Of a stretch of DNA of 34,395 nucleotides, positions 15,102 through 22,271 are shown piece by piece. The stretch is taken from contig NZ_JAGRLA010000017.1 of the NCBI RefSeq assembly GCF_020442045.1, positions 1 through 34,395 on the forward strand, in the 5' to 3' direction. Made by a program: the position numbers and the translations under genes. A model generated the notes under the pieces. The model searched no databases, was not told the DNA's origin, and saw only the letters and a list, made by a program, of their open reading frames with translations. The stretch comes from Bauldia sp. (lineage in GTDB: Bacteria > Pseudomonadota > Alphaproteobacteria > Rhizobiales > Kaistiaceae). Position 1 is the first letter of the stretch. Each line of letters begins with the position of its first letter.

Positions 15102-16250
15102 TCAGCCGTAGTGCAGGTCGAGATAGGCGTTGGCGACGCGCTCGTCGATGTCGCGCGGCACCGGCACGACGCATTGGTCCGCCGTCGCCTTGCCGAGCGC
15201 CACCGCTTCCAGGCACCGGGCCTGCAGCGCGAAGCCGAGGTCCATCGTCTCGATCGAATTGCCCATCGGCCGAGGGCCGGCGAGGTTGAACATGTGGCCC
15301 TCGGCGATGACGCGGATGGTCCGGCCGTCCTTGAGGGTCAGGCTCTCGACCCCGACGTCGTAGCCGGTCCGTGCGGCGACGTCGCCGCTCGCGGCCAGCG
15401 CCGCGGCGTCGATCTCGACCGGGAAATGGCCGGCATTGGCGAGGATCACGCCGTCCTTGAAATGGGGGAGGTCCTCCGGGCCGATGATCCGGCCGCCGCC
15501 GGTCACCGTGACGATGAAGTCGGCGCTGGCGATCGCGGTTTCCCGCGGCGGCGTGTCGTGTCCGTCGAGATGGGCCTGCAGGCGCTTCAGCGGGTCGCGG
15601 TCGACGACGCTGACCTTGGCATTGGCGGCGCGGAAATTCGCGGCGACACCCTTGCCGCAGGCGCCGTAGCCGAATACCGCGACACGCTGGCCGTTGGTCA
15701 CGCGGTTGGTGATCCGCATGTAGGATTCGAGCACGCTCTGGCCGACACCGTGCTCGTTCTCGGCGAATTGCTTGATCGGGCTGTCGTTGATGACCAGGAT
15801 CGGCAGCGCCAGCTCGTCCCGCATCGGCGCGAGCCGCATCCGGCCCGAGGTGGTCTCCTCGGTGCCGCCGAGCAGTCCCGGATAACGATCCTGCCGATAG
15901 AGGTCGAAGAGGTCGCCGCCATTGTCGAGCAGGATGTCGGGCCTCTCGGCGAGCACTGCCTTCAGGTTGCCGCGATGCTCGTCCGGGTCGCGGGTCGGCC
16001 CGCCGATCACCGTCACGCCGTTATCGCGCAGGTAGTCGACCGCCTCGGGCTGGGTCGAGTTGAGGTTGCCGGTCGAGACCATCCGGGCACCGCCGCTTTG
16101 CAGCGTCAGGATCAGCGCCACGGTCTTCGGTTCGAGGTGGATGCCGGTGCCGATGGTCCTGCCGGCGAACGGCTTCTCGGCATCGAATTCTGATGCGATC
16201 GCGGCGAGCAGGCGGCAGTTCTGCCGCACCCAGTCGATACGGTGTTTCAT
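15102..16250 (-). CDS. S-adenosylhomocysteine hydrolase-like NAD-binding protein
   Basis: This codes for 382 residues, shorter than typical bacterial AhcY (about 430-470) but with both domains. Family marks: GIHLEPKT with His38, GNLNSTQ (61-67), LLDNGGDL (107-114), GGTEETTSG with Glu131/132, INDSPIK (154-160) with Lys160, and GYGACGKG (194-201) for NAD. From memory of human AHCY, catalytic residues are H55, D131, E156, K186 and D190. Here the DDGG motif reads DNGG and the residue four after the Lys is Glu164, not Asp. The C-terminus lacks the usual PxxYRY-type end. The substrate may be a related thioether nucleoside. It is the last gene of an operon after the sirtuin gene (91-base gap). Confidence 0.85.
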   Translation of the reverse strand: MKHRIDWVRQNCRLLAAIASEFDAEKPFAGRTIGTGIHLEPKTVALILTLQSGGARMVSTGNLNSTQPEAVDYLRDNGVTVIGGPTRDPDEHRGNLKAVLAERPDILLDNGGDLFDLYRQDRYPGLLGGTEETTSGRMRLAPMRDELALPILVINDSPIKQFAENEHGVGQSVLESYMRITNRVTNGQRVAVFGYGACGKGVAANFRAANAKVSVVDRDPLKRLQAHLDGHDTPPRETAIASADFIVTVTGGGRIIGPEDLPHFKDGVILANAGHFPVEIDAAALAASGDVAARTGYDVGVESLTLKDGRTIRVIAEGHMFNLAGPRPMGNSIETMDLGFALQARCLEAVALGKATADQCVVPVPRDIDERVANAYLDLHYG

Positions 16251-16341
16251 GTCCTTGTCCCGGTGGCGGAGGTCACATGGTCGGAGGTGGAGCCTATGAC
16301 GTGTCGCGTGCCGCCGACAAGCGGAACCCGCGGCCCGGTGA

Positions 16342-17046
16342 TCAGCCGCCGAGCAGGCGGTCCACATAGTCCGGCACCACCTCGCTCGCCTTGCCATGAA
16401 CCGCTTCGGCGAAGAGGTCGTTCTGCTTCGAGGGTTCGAGGTTCAGCTCGACCGTATGGGCGCCGGCCGCCAGCGCCCTGGCGGCGAATCCGGCGGCGGG
16501 ATAGACGTTGCCGCTGGTGCCGATCGACAGGAACAGGTCGCAGATTTCCAGCACTTCCGAGATCCGGTCCATCTCGTAGGGCATCTCGCCGAACCAGACG
16601 ACGTCGGGGCGCAATCCTCCGGTCCTGCCGCACGCGCCGCAGGTGACGTCGACCGTGATATCCACCTCCCATCGCCGCCGGGTGCCGCAATGCATGCAGA
16701 GGGCTTTCAGGATCTCGCCATGCATGTGGATGAGGTTCCTTGTGCCGGCCCTTTCGTGCAGCGGGTCGACATTCTGGGTGATGGTCGTCACCGTGCCGGG
16801 GAAGCCCGCTTCGAGGCGGGCCAGCGCCTCGTGGCCCGCGTTCGGGCGGGTGTCGAGCACCCGCCGCCGCCGCATGTTGTAGAAGTCGAGCACGGTCCGG
16901 GGATCGCGGGCGAAGGCTTCCGGCGTCGCCACGTCCTCGATCCTGTATTTCGACCAGATGCCACCCTTGTCGCGAAAGGTGCTGAGGCCCGATTCGGCGG
17001 AAAGGCCCGCTCCGGTCAGGATCGCGATAGACTCGTATGTCGTCAT
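16342..17046 (-). CDS. cobB: NAD-dependent protein deacylase (sirtuin)
   Basis: This codes for 234 residues, complete for the short bacterial class III type. Sirtuins remove acyl groups from lysine using NAD, giving nicotinamide and O-acyl-ADP-ribose. The sequence shows GAGLSAESGLSTFR (12-25), TQNVD (90-94), catalytic His109 in HMHG, and four zinc cysteines (C117, C120, C136, C139). Tyr56 and Arg59 (FYNMRR) form the Y-x-x-R pair that in SIRT5-like enzymes recognises succinyl or malonyl lysine, so desuccinylase activity is likely. It lies between the SDR gene (34-base gap) and the SAH-hydrolase-like gene in one minus-strand operon. No strong ribosome binding site precedes the ATG. Confidence 0.94.
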   Translation of the reverse strand: MTTYESIAILTGAGLSAESGLSTFRDKGGIWSKYRIEDVATPEAFARDPRTVLDFYNMRRRRVLDTRPNAGHEALARLEAGFPGTVTTITQNVDPLHERAGTRNLIHMHGEILKALCMHCGTRRRWEVDITVDVTCGACGRTGGLRPDVVWFGEMPYEMDRISEVLEICDLFLSIGTSGNVYPAAGFAARALAAGAHTVELNLEPSKQNDLFAEAVHGKASEVVPDYVDRLLGG

Positions 17047-17080
17047 GGCGGGCCGAGCCTATCACCCGTCGCCCGTCAGG

Positions 17081-17848
17081 CTACATCTGCGCCGAATAGC
17101 CGCCGTCGACCGGGATCGCGGTGCCGGTGACGAAGTCCGATGCGCTGCTGGCAAGGAAGACGGCGAGCCCGGCGAGGTCGTCCGGTATCCCCCAGCGGCC
17201 GGCCGGGGTATCGCTCTCGATCCTGGCGAACATCTCCGGCGTCTTGATCCGCCCGGCCCGGGTCAGGTCGGTGTCGATGAAGCCCGGCAGGATCGAATTG
17301 ACCTGGATTCCGTGCGGCGCCCATGCCACCGCCAGCGACTTGGTCAACTGCACCACGCCGCCCTTGCTCGCCGAATAGGGGCCGGCGATGGCGCCGCCGA
17401 AGAGCGAGAGCATCGAGCCGATGGTGATGATCTTGCCATGACCGGCCTCGCGGAAAGCGGGATGGACAGCGGTGGCGCAGACGAAGGTCCCGGTCAGGTT
17501 GATGTCGATGATCTCGCGCCATTCGGCGAGTGTGTAGTCCTCGGGCGGCTTGCGGTTGTTGATCCCGGCATTGGCGACGAGGATGTCGATCCGCCCGAAG
17601 CGGTCGAGCGTCGCTGCCGTCATCGCCGCCACGGAGCCTTCGTCGACGACGTCGACCTCGAGCGGGATCGCCGTGCCGCCCGCCGCCTCGATCCCGGCGA
17701 CCGCCGACGCATTCTTGGCGGCGTCGCGTCCGGCGATCGCGACCGAAGCGCCGGCGCCGGCGAGCCCCTTGGCGATGCCGAGGCCGATGCCGCCATTGCC
17801 GCCGGTGACGATCGCCACCTGTCCGGTCAGGTCGAATGGATTGCTCAC
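17081..17848 (-). CDS. SDR-family oxidoreductase
   Basis: This codes for 255 residues, a classical short-chain dehydrogenase/reductase. The cofactor loop is TGGNGGIG (15-22), the NAG motif lies at 93-95, and the catalytic Ser145, Tyr158 and Lys162 are in place. The C-terminus reads VPVDGGYSAQM, as in FabG-like and 2-deoxy-D-gluconate dehydrogenase-like enzymes. ARG41 after strand 2 suggests NADP, but the cofactor is not certain. The start is a GTG at 17848 with AAGGAGC upstream; the in-frame sequence before it is not SDR-like. It is the second gene of the operon after the quinone oxidoreductase (37-base gap). Confidence 0.93.
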   Translation of the reverse strand: MSNPFDLTGQVAIVTGGNGGIGLGIAKGLAGAGASVAIAGRDAAKNASAVAGIEAAGGTAIPLEVDVVDEGSVAAMTAATLDRFGRIDILVANAGINNRKPPEDYTLAEWREIIDINLTGTFVCATAVHPAFREAGHGKIITIGSMLSLFGGAIAGPYSASKGGVVQLTKSLAVAWAPHGIQVNSILPGFIDTDLTRAGRIKTPEMFARIESDTPAGRWGIPDDLAGLAVFLASSASDFVTGTAIPVDGGYSAQM

Positions 17849-17885
17849 GCCGGGGCTCCTTCTTCCGCTTTTCGTCCGGTGCGGC

Positions 17886-18860
17886 TCACGGGACCAGCAC
17901 CAGCTTGCCGTGGACGCCCGATTCAAGCACCGCCACGTGCGCGGCGGACGCTTCGGCGAGCGGCATCTCGCGGCCGACCACCGGGTTGATCGAGCCATCC
18001 GCCGCGGCGGAGAGGAGGTCGTCCATGATCGGCTTCACCTGGTCCGGCGTCATGTTCCACAGCGCGACGCCGCGAATGTCGAGCTCCTTCATCATCGCCA
18101 GGCGCGGATTGATGGCGATCTCGCCGCGATTGCCGATGACGATGATCCGTCCGAACTTCGCCGCCAGCTTCATATCGGCCGCGAGGTTGACGTTGGCGAG
18201 CATCTCGAGGATCAGCGCCGGTCCCTTGCCGCCGGTATGCGCCGACACCGCATCGAGATAATCCGGTGCCGTGTGGTTGACCGCCAGCGCCGCACCCTGG
18301 TCCCGGATCAGGTCGAGGGCTTGCCGAGAGCCGCCGCTGCCGATCACGGTCAGTCCGGCGCGCTTCGCAAGCTGGATCGCCGAGGTGCCGACCGAACCGC
18401 TCGCGCCATGGATGAAGACGGTTTCGCCGGCGCGCGCGCCGCCGCGCGCGAACAGCGCCTGATGCGCGGTGACGTAGGAGACGCCGAAGGCCGTGGCCTG
18501 GGCGAAGCTGATCGCATCCGGCAGCCGCCGGACCTCCGTCGCCTTGCGCTTCACCTTTTCCGCGTAGCAGCCGGTCATCTCGAAGCTCAGCGCCGTGCCG
18601 ACCACCACCCGGTCGCCGACCGCGAGCCCCTCCACGTCCGGTCCGACCTCGGCAATCACGCCGCCGGCGTCGCCGCCGGGCGTGTAGGGGAGGGCGGGCA
18701 CGATCGCGTAGGTGCCGAGCCGCATATAGGTGTCGGCCGGATTGACCCCCGCGGCACGGACATCGATCACCACCTCGCCGGTGCCGGCAACCGGGTCATC
18801 GACCTCGTCGAGCTGCAGGACCTCGGGGCCGCCGAAGGCATGGGCGCGGATCGCCTTCAT
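17886..18860 (-). CDS. Zinc-independent MDR-family NAD(P)H:quinone oxidoreductase
   Basis: This codes for 324 residues. The N-terminal GroES-like domain (about 1-120) contains GVNPADTYMRLG and PGGDAGGVIAEVG, typical of quinone oxidoreductases. The Cys/His ligands of zinc alcohol dehydrogenases are missing. The cofactor-binding domain has HGASGSVGTSAIQLAK near 150 and a GSGGS turn suited to NADPH. The C-terminus VHGKLVLVP is usual for the group. It is probably a soluble one- or two-electron quinone or enone reductase. It heads the minus-strand operon of SDR, sirtuin and SAH-hydrolase-like genes and is divergent from the hydratase gene. Confidence 0.92.
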   Translation of the reverse strand: MKAIRAHAFGGPEVLQLDEVDDPVAGTGEVVIDVRAAGVNPADTYMRLGTYAIVPALPYTPGGDAGGVIAEVGPDVEGLAVGDRVVVGTALSFEMTGCYAEKVKRKATEVRRLPDAISFAQATAFGVSYVTAHQALFARGGARAGETVFIHGASGSVGTSAIQLAKRAGLTVIGSGGSRQALDLIRDQGAALAVNHTAPDYLDAVSAHTGGKGPALILEMLANVNLAADMKLAAKFGRIIVIGNRGEIAINPRLAMMKELDIRGVALWNMTPDQVKPIMDDLLSAAADGSINPVVGREMPLAEASAAHVAVLESGVHGKLVLVP

Positions 18861-18999
18861 TGGCCTCTCGCCGGGGGTTGTCGTCGATGCATCAGCTTCT
18901 CCTTGTCGAACGATCGGTGCCGGAGCCCGCTTCCGTGGCAGCGCAGCCGGTTTCTGTTACGAAGGGTGCCCGCCGGAATCGGGGGAGACCGTTCGGGGA

Positions 19000-19824
19000 A
19001 TGGCCGGCGAAGTCAAGGAGGGGGAATTGGATTCGATCGAGGAGAAGGCCTGCGCGCTGCTCTGGCGGCTGTGGCAGGAGCGCGGCGTCGTGGATGACCT
19101 GCCGCCGGATCTGAAACCCGCGACGCGCGAGGCCGGCTACGCGATCCAGGCCTGTTTCGAGCGCTATTCGGCAAGCCCGCGCCATGGCTGGAAGATCGCG
19201 GCGACCAGCGCCGCCGGCCAGCGGCACATCAATGTCGGCGGCCCGCTTGCCGGCCGGCTGCTCGCCGAGAAGATCCACGGCGACGGCGCGACAATATCGA
19301 TCGAGGGCAACCGGATGCGCGTCTGCGAGCCGGAATTCGCCTTCCGTTTCGGCGAGGACCTGCCGCCGCGGGCCGCCCCTTACACCGTCCCTGAGGTCGT
19401 CGCCGCGGTCGCCGACATGCTCCTGACCATCGAGCTTCCCGATTCCCGCTACGCCGATTTCACGCTTGTCGGCGAGGCCGCGCTGATCGCCGACGATGCC
19501 TGTGCCTCCGATCTCGTCGTCGGCCCGCCTGTCGCCGCCGACTGGCGGGCGATCGACCTTTCCGCCCATCCCGTCGCCGCGCGCGTCGAAGGCCGGTACG
19601 AGCGGCAGGGGGCGGGCGCCAACGTCCTTGGTGATCCACGCATCGCCCTGACCTGGCTGGTCAACGAGCTGTCGGGCCTCGGCATCGGCGCCCGGCGCGG
19701 CGAGCTTGCCACCTGCGGCACCTGCATGGTGCCGCTCGAGGTCGAGCCCGGCGACCGGGTGGTCGCGGATTTCGGCAGTCTCGGCTCGGTGCGGGTGACC
19801 ATCGCCGGTCGTGGATCAGGCTGA
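19000..19824 (+). CDS. 2-keto-4-pentenoate hydratase-like protein (FAH superfamily)
   Basis: From the ATG at 19000 this codes for 274 residues. The pattern resembles MhpD/TodJ-type hydratases: an N-terminal helical part with a GWKIAATS segment, then CEPEFAFRFGEDLP with the metal-binding Glu pair, VADMLLTIELPDSRY, and a C-terminal PGDRVVADFGSLGSVRV. The family adds water to 2-hydroxypentadienoates in aromatic meta-cleavage or related paths. A TTG at 19027 has a better ribosome binding site (AAGGAGG, 5 bases) and could be the true start. The last 110 bases or so of this gene, with some downstream DNA, recur in decayed form at 22141-22271. Confidence 0.85.
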   Translation: MAGEVKEGELDSIEEKACALLWRLWQERGVVDDLPPDLKPATREAGYAIQACFERYSASPRHGWKIAATSAAGQRHINVGGPLAGRLLAEKIHGDGATISIEGNRMRVCEPEFAFRFGEDLPPRAAPYTVPEVVAAVADMLLTIELPDSRYADFTLVGEAALIADDACASDLVVGPPVAADWRAIDLSAHPVAARVEGRYERQGAGANVLGDPRIALTWLVNELSGLGIGARRGELATCGTCMVPLEVEPGDRVVADFGSLGSVRVTIAGRGSG

Positions 19825-19847
19825 TCGGACCCGTGCGGCAATTCAGT
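19715..19847 (+). repeat. Direct repeat of about 130 bp, intact copy (end of hydratase gene)
   Basis: The segment covers the last codons of the hydratase gene and about 20 bases beyond. It aligns with 22141-22271. The first 96 bases are close to 90% identical with one deletion in the other copy. The rest is looser but shares GCAATTCAG at its end. The two copies bracket the redoxin/MarR gene set. Confidence 0.75.
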
Positions 19848-19892
19848 CCGGCCATCCGCCTGACGTCGCGATCTTCGTCACCGGCATTCATG

Positions 19893-20426
19893 TCAGCTTT
19901 CGACATCGACCTCGCATCGCGATTCGTCGCAGCGCTCCCGCGGGGCATCGATGGGTGAATGCCGCGGCTCGGCCAACAGGGTCGCGATGTCGGCGCCGAT
20001 CCGCATGTCCGGCACATGGCCGAAATATTGCGCGCGCCTGCGACCCTGCCGGTCGATCAGGACCAGGGTCGGCGTACCGCGCATGCCGTAGGCGGCCATG
20101 GTCTCCGGCATGGCGCCGCGACCCGGCTTGTCGACGCCCACCGGGAAGGGAATGCGGTATTCATGCAGGAAAGCCTGCAACGAGACCGGCGTCATCGCGT
20201 CATGGTGCTCGAAAACGCTGTGCAGGCCGATAACCGCGACCTGCTCCTGCGAGAAATGCTCGTGGACGGCCTTGGCCAGCGGCAGGCCGTGCGAGACGCA
20301 GCCCGGACACAGCATCTGGAACGCCTCGATCACGACCACGCTCCCGCTCAGCTGGACGAGGCTGACCGGCCCGTTGGTGTTGAACCATTGCGAGACCGCA
20401 AGCTCCGGCGCGGGGTCCGGCCTCAT
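19893..20426 (-). CDS. Redoxin/thioredoxin-fold protein with CPGC site
   Basis: This codes for 177 residues. It is an AhpC/TSA-TlpA-like thioredoxin fold: GSVVVIEAFQMLCPGC with the redox pair Cys40 and Cys43, GLHSVFEHHD after strand 3, GTPTLVLIDRQG with the cis-proline near 121, and a YFGHVPD segment. There is no signal peptide, so it should be cytosolic. The C-terminal tail has two further cysteines and may be flexible. The CPGC dipeptide is less common than CGPC and suggests an altered redox potential. The start at 20426 has GGAGGA upstream and overlaps the stop of the 78-aa gene in ATGA. It ends the three-gene operon facing marR. Confidence 0.87.
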   Translation of the reverse strand: MRPDPAPELAVSQWFNTNGPVSLVQLSGSVVVIEAFQMLCPGCVSHGLPLAKAVHEHFSQEQVAVIGLHSVFEHHDAMTPVSLQAFLHEYRIPFPVGVDKPGRGAMPETMAAYGMRGTPTLVLIDRQGRRRAQYFGHVPDMRIGADIATLLAEPRHSPIDAPRERCDESRCEVDVES

Positions 20427-20659
20427 GACGGTTTCCTCCAATAGTCGTTGGCCGCCGCGATCGTCGCGAAATGAACCGCGACGACATGCGACGCGGCGAT
20501 CAGATCGCCGGCGTCGCCGGCATATCGGGGCCGAAGCACCTCGCGCACGGTCTCATCGGGCTGTGTCTTCTTCACCGCCATGCGTGCCAGCTTGACGGCG
20601 AGATCGAATCCCTCCTGCGGCGTTTGCGTCGTCAGTCCGGGTAGCCAGGGTTCAGGCAT
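20423..20659 (-). CDS. Small hypothetical protein in the redoxin operon
   Basis: This codes for 78 residues. The start at 20659 (MPEPWLPGL) is chosen because AAGGAG lies 7 bases upstream; the ATG at 20665 is too close to it. The protein is mostly helical, with two basic-hydrophobic stretches (GFDLAVKLARMAVKK and a later VVAVHFATIAAANDYWRK). There is no Cys, signal peptide or membrane segment. The stop overlaps the redoxin ATG by 4 bases, so translation is coupled and the two may act together. I recognise no family. Confidence 0.75.
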   Translation of the reverse strand: MPEPWLPGLTTQTPQEGFDLAVKLARMAVKKTQPDETVREVLRPRYAGDAGDLIAASHVVAVHFATIAAANDYWRKPS

Positions 20660-20712
20660 CGTCATTCTCCTTTGATGGGCGCGGCGCCCGAAGCCGCCGC
20701 GCCCGGTTCCGG

Positions 20713-21462
20713 TCACTCGACCTTGCCGGGCAGGCTCAGGTCGCCGGAGGCGACATCGAAGACATCGGTGACGCACAGCAGCGGTGCGTGGATGTTGGCA
20801 TTGACCCTCAGCGCGGAGGTGACCCCGTCATAGGATGCGCCGGTGACGATTGATGCATCGGTGAAGGGGACATTGACGGTCACTTCCGGCCCGTCGAACA
20901 GCGGCGTGTAGCCGGGGCTGTCGATATAGATGGGGAGTCCCGGCCAGGTCGCGGGCATGGCCGGTGTCTCGCCCTCGGGGATGTCGCGGACCCCAAGCGC
21001 CCCGGGACCGCATTCCTCCGTCGGCGTCAGCACGACCCAGTGGCTGTGCCAGGCCAGCCCGTCATTGGCCGGGTCGCCATCGGCGTTTTCGTCGAACAGC
21101 GGCGTGTCGTCGAAATCGGGATGGCTGGTCGCGGCAAGGGCCAGGATCCCCGTCTTGCCTTCGAAGCCGACGACCGACGGATCGAGGGAGGTCGGCCAGA
21201 CATAGGCGTGGACCGGAGCGCCGGCCAGCGCGCCTACCGGTTCCGGGGTGTCCGTCCCGGCCTTGCCGCTGATCGTCATGTGGAAGGTCACGGTACGCCC
21301 GTCGCGATGGACATGGGCGGCGAGGATGTCGAAGGAGGCGGCCTTCGCGGGGTCTTCCGGTGACGTGACCGCGCCGTCCTGATGGATGGCGTGGCCGCCA
21401 TCGGCAAGCGCCGGCAGCGCGGAAAGCAGCAGTGCTGCGGAGGATGCGGTGAGCAGTCTCAT
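20713..21462 (-). CDS. Exported hypothetical protein under the MarR-controlled promoter
   Basis: This codes for 249 residues. A Sec signal peptide (MRLLTASSAALLLSALPALA, cleavage after ALA) is followed by a His-rich start (GGHAIHQDG) and a domain that is probably all beta (VHRDGRTVTFHMTISGKAG). Two further marks are HSHWVVL near residue 143 and DENADGDPANDG near 130; the latter resembles a calcium-binding loop. Only two cysteines remain, at ECG and LLCV. The sequence suggests a periplasmic metal- or ligand-binding protein, but I recognise no family. CAGGAGA precedes the ATG. It is the first gene of the operon with the 78-aa protein and the redoxin, and is divergent from marR over 92 bases. 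Confidence 0.82.
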   Translation of the reverse strand: MRLLTASSAALLLSALPALADGGHAIHQDGAVTSPEDPAKAASFDILAAHVHRDGRTVTFHMTISGKAGTDTPEPVGALAGAPVHAYVWPTSLDPSVVGFEGKTGILALAATSHPDFDDTPLFDENADGDPANDGLAWHSHWVVLTPTEECGPGALGVRDIPEGETPAMPATWPGLPIYIDSPGYTPLFDGPEVTVNVPFTDASIVTGASYDGVTSALRVNANIHAPLLCVTDVFDVASGDLSLPGKVE

Positions 21463-21495
21463 GTCGGTTCTCCTGTCGGGTTTGAACAGAAGCCG

Positions 21496-21524
21496 ATATT
21501 AGTAGCGAGTCGCTATTATTGCAA
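21496..21524 (-). promoter_or_regulatory. Promoter of the exported protein-redoxin operon
   Basis: On the minus strand TTGCAA (21524-21519) and TAATAT (21501-21496) are 17 bases apart. The spacer contains the perfect inverted repeat TAGCGAGTCGCTA, so a bound regulator would block RNA polymerase. Confidence 0.65.
21503..21515. promoter_or_regulatory. Candidate MarR operator 1 (with a second site at 21535-21544)
   Basis: TAGCGAGTCGCTA is a perfect 6-bp inverted repeat around one base. A related half (GACTCGCTAT) recurs at 21535-21544, running into the -10 box of the marR promoter. MarR dimers usually bind such short palindromes between divergent genes. Confidence 0.65.
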
Positions 21525-21547
21525 CATTGATATTGACTCGCTATCAT
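21519..21547 (+). promoter_or_regulatory. Promoter of marR, possibly giving a leaderless mRNA
   Basis: The same TTGCAA (21519-21524), being its own reverse complement, stands 17 bases from TATCAT (21542-21547) on the plus strand. Transcription would start about 7 bases later, at or next to the A of the marR ATG (21555). No ribosome binding site precedes that ATG. Confidence 0.6.
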
Positions 21548-21554
21548 CCGGACC

Positions 21555-22100
21555 ATGCCAGGGGACAGCCAGACCGAGATCCGCCAACTGCTCGACCGCC
21601 TCTGCCGGCTCGCGGCAGCGGAGGAATGGACAGCCGATCTCAATCCGTCCCAATACGCGGCCCTTGCCTATCTGGCCCGCGCCAACCGCTTCTCGCGCGC
21701 GCCGTCGCAGGTCGCCGAGTATCTCTCCTCGACGCGCGGTACGATCTCGCAGACGCTGAAGGCGCTGCACCGCAAGGGCTATGTCGCCGAGACCCGCTCG
21801 CAGACCGATCGGCGCAGCATTTCCTACGATGCGACAAGGGCCGGGCTGGATGCGCTGCGCAAGGCTGCCTTGTTCGAGAAGCCGCTCGCCGGCTACAGCC
21901 AGCGGGAATTGACAGACCTCTCCGATTCGCTGAAGCTGCTGCTGCAACGCGCATTGCACGCCCGCGGCAACCGGCCCTTCGGCATCTGCCGGGAATGCAT
22001 TCATCATCGACATCGGAAAGACGAACGATACTGCGCTTTGCTGGATGTAAGGCTGGAGGAGTCGGAGGCCGGCGAGATCTGCTACGAGCAGGCTTCGTAG
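21555..22100 (+). CDS. MarR-family regulator with a Cys-rich C-terminal tail
   Basis: This codes for 181 residues. The winged-helix core (about 28-105) is MarR-like: LNPSQYAALAYLARA, the recognition region SQVAEYLSSTRGTISQTLKAL, then the wing with DRR (85-87) followed by ISYDATRAG. The last 40 residues form an extension with Cys145, Cys148, Cys160 and Cys176 plus several His, spaced C-x2-C-x11-C-x15-C. Such a tail could bind zinc or an iron-sulfur cluster, or sense oxidants by disulfides; this is inference. It faces the exported protein-redoxin operon across two operator-like repeats, so it probably represses that operon and itself. Confidence 0.88.
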   Translation: MPGDSQTEIRQLLDRLCRLAAAEEWTADLNPSQYAALAYLARANRFSRAPSQVAEYLSSTRGTISQTLKALHRKGYVAETRSQTDRRSISYDATRAGLDALRKAALFEKPLAGYSQRELTDLSDSLKLLLQRALHARGNRPFGICRECIHHRHRKDERYCALLDVRLEESEAGEICYEQAS

Positions 22101-22140
22101 CGCGGGGCTTCCGTAGCTGAGACCAAGGACCCACGATCCC

Positions 22141-22271
22141 GCGGCACCTGCATGGTGCCGCTCAAGTCGAGCCCGGCGACCGGGTGGTCGCGGATTTTGG
22201 CATCCTCGGTGCGGTCCGGGTGACGAATGCCGGTCCGGACTTTAGCTGTTCGGGCTGTGCTGCAATTCAGC
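22141..22271 (+). pseudogene. Decayed copy of the hydratase 3' end
   Basis: Bases 22141-22235 align with 19715-19810 at close to 90% identity with one missing base (CTCAAG against CTCGAGG), which shifts the frame. Weaker similarity continues to GCAATTCAG at 22262-22270. The fragment has no start and cannot make a working protein. The end of the minus-strand gene at 22242 overlaps its weak part. It marks where the hydratase gene probably ended before the MarR/redoxin block was placed between. Confidence 0.75.
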
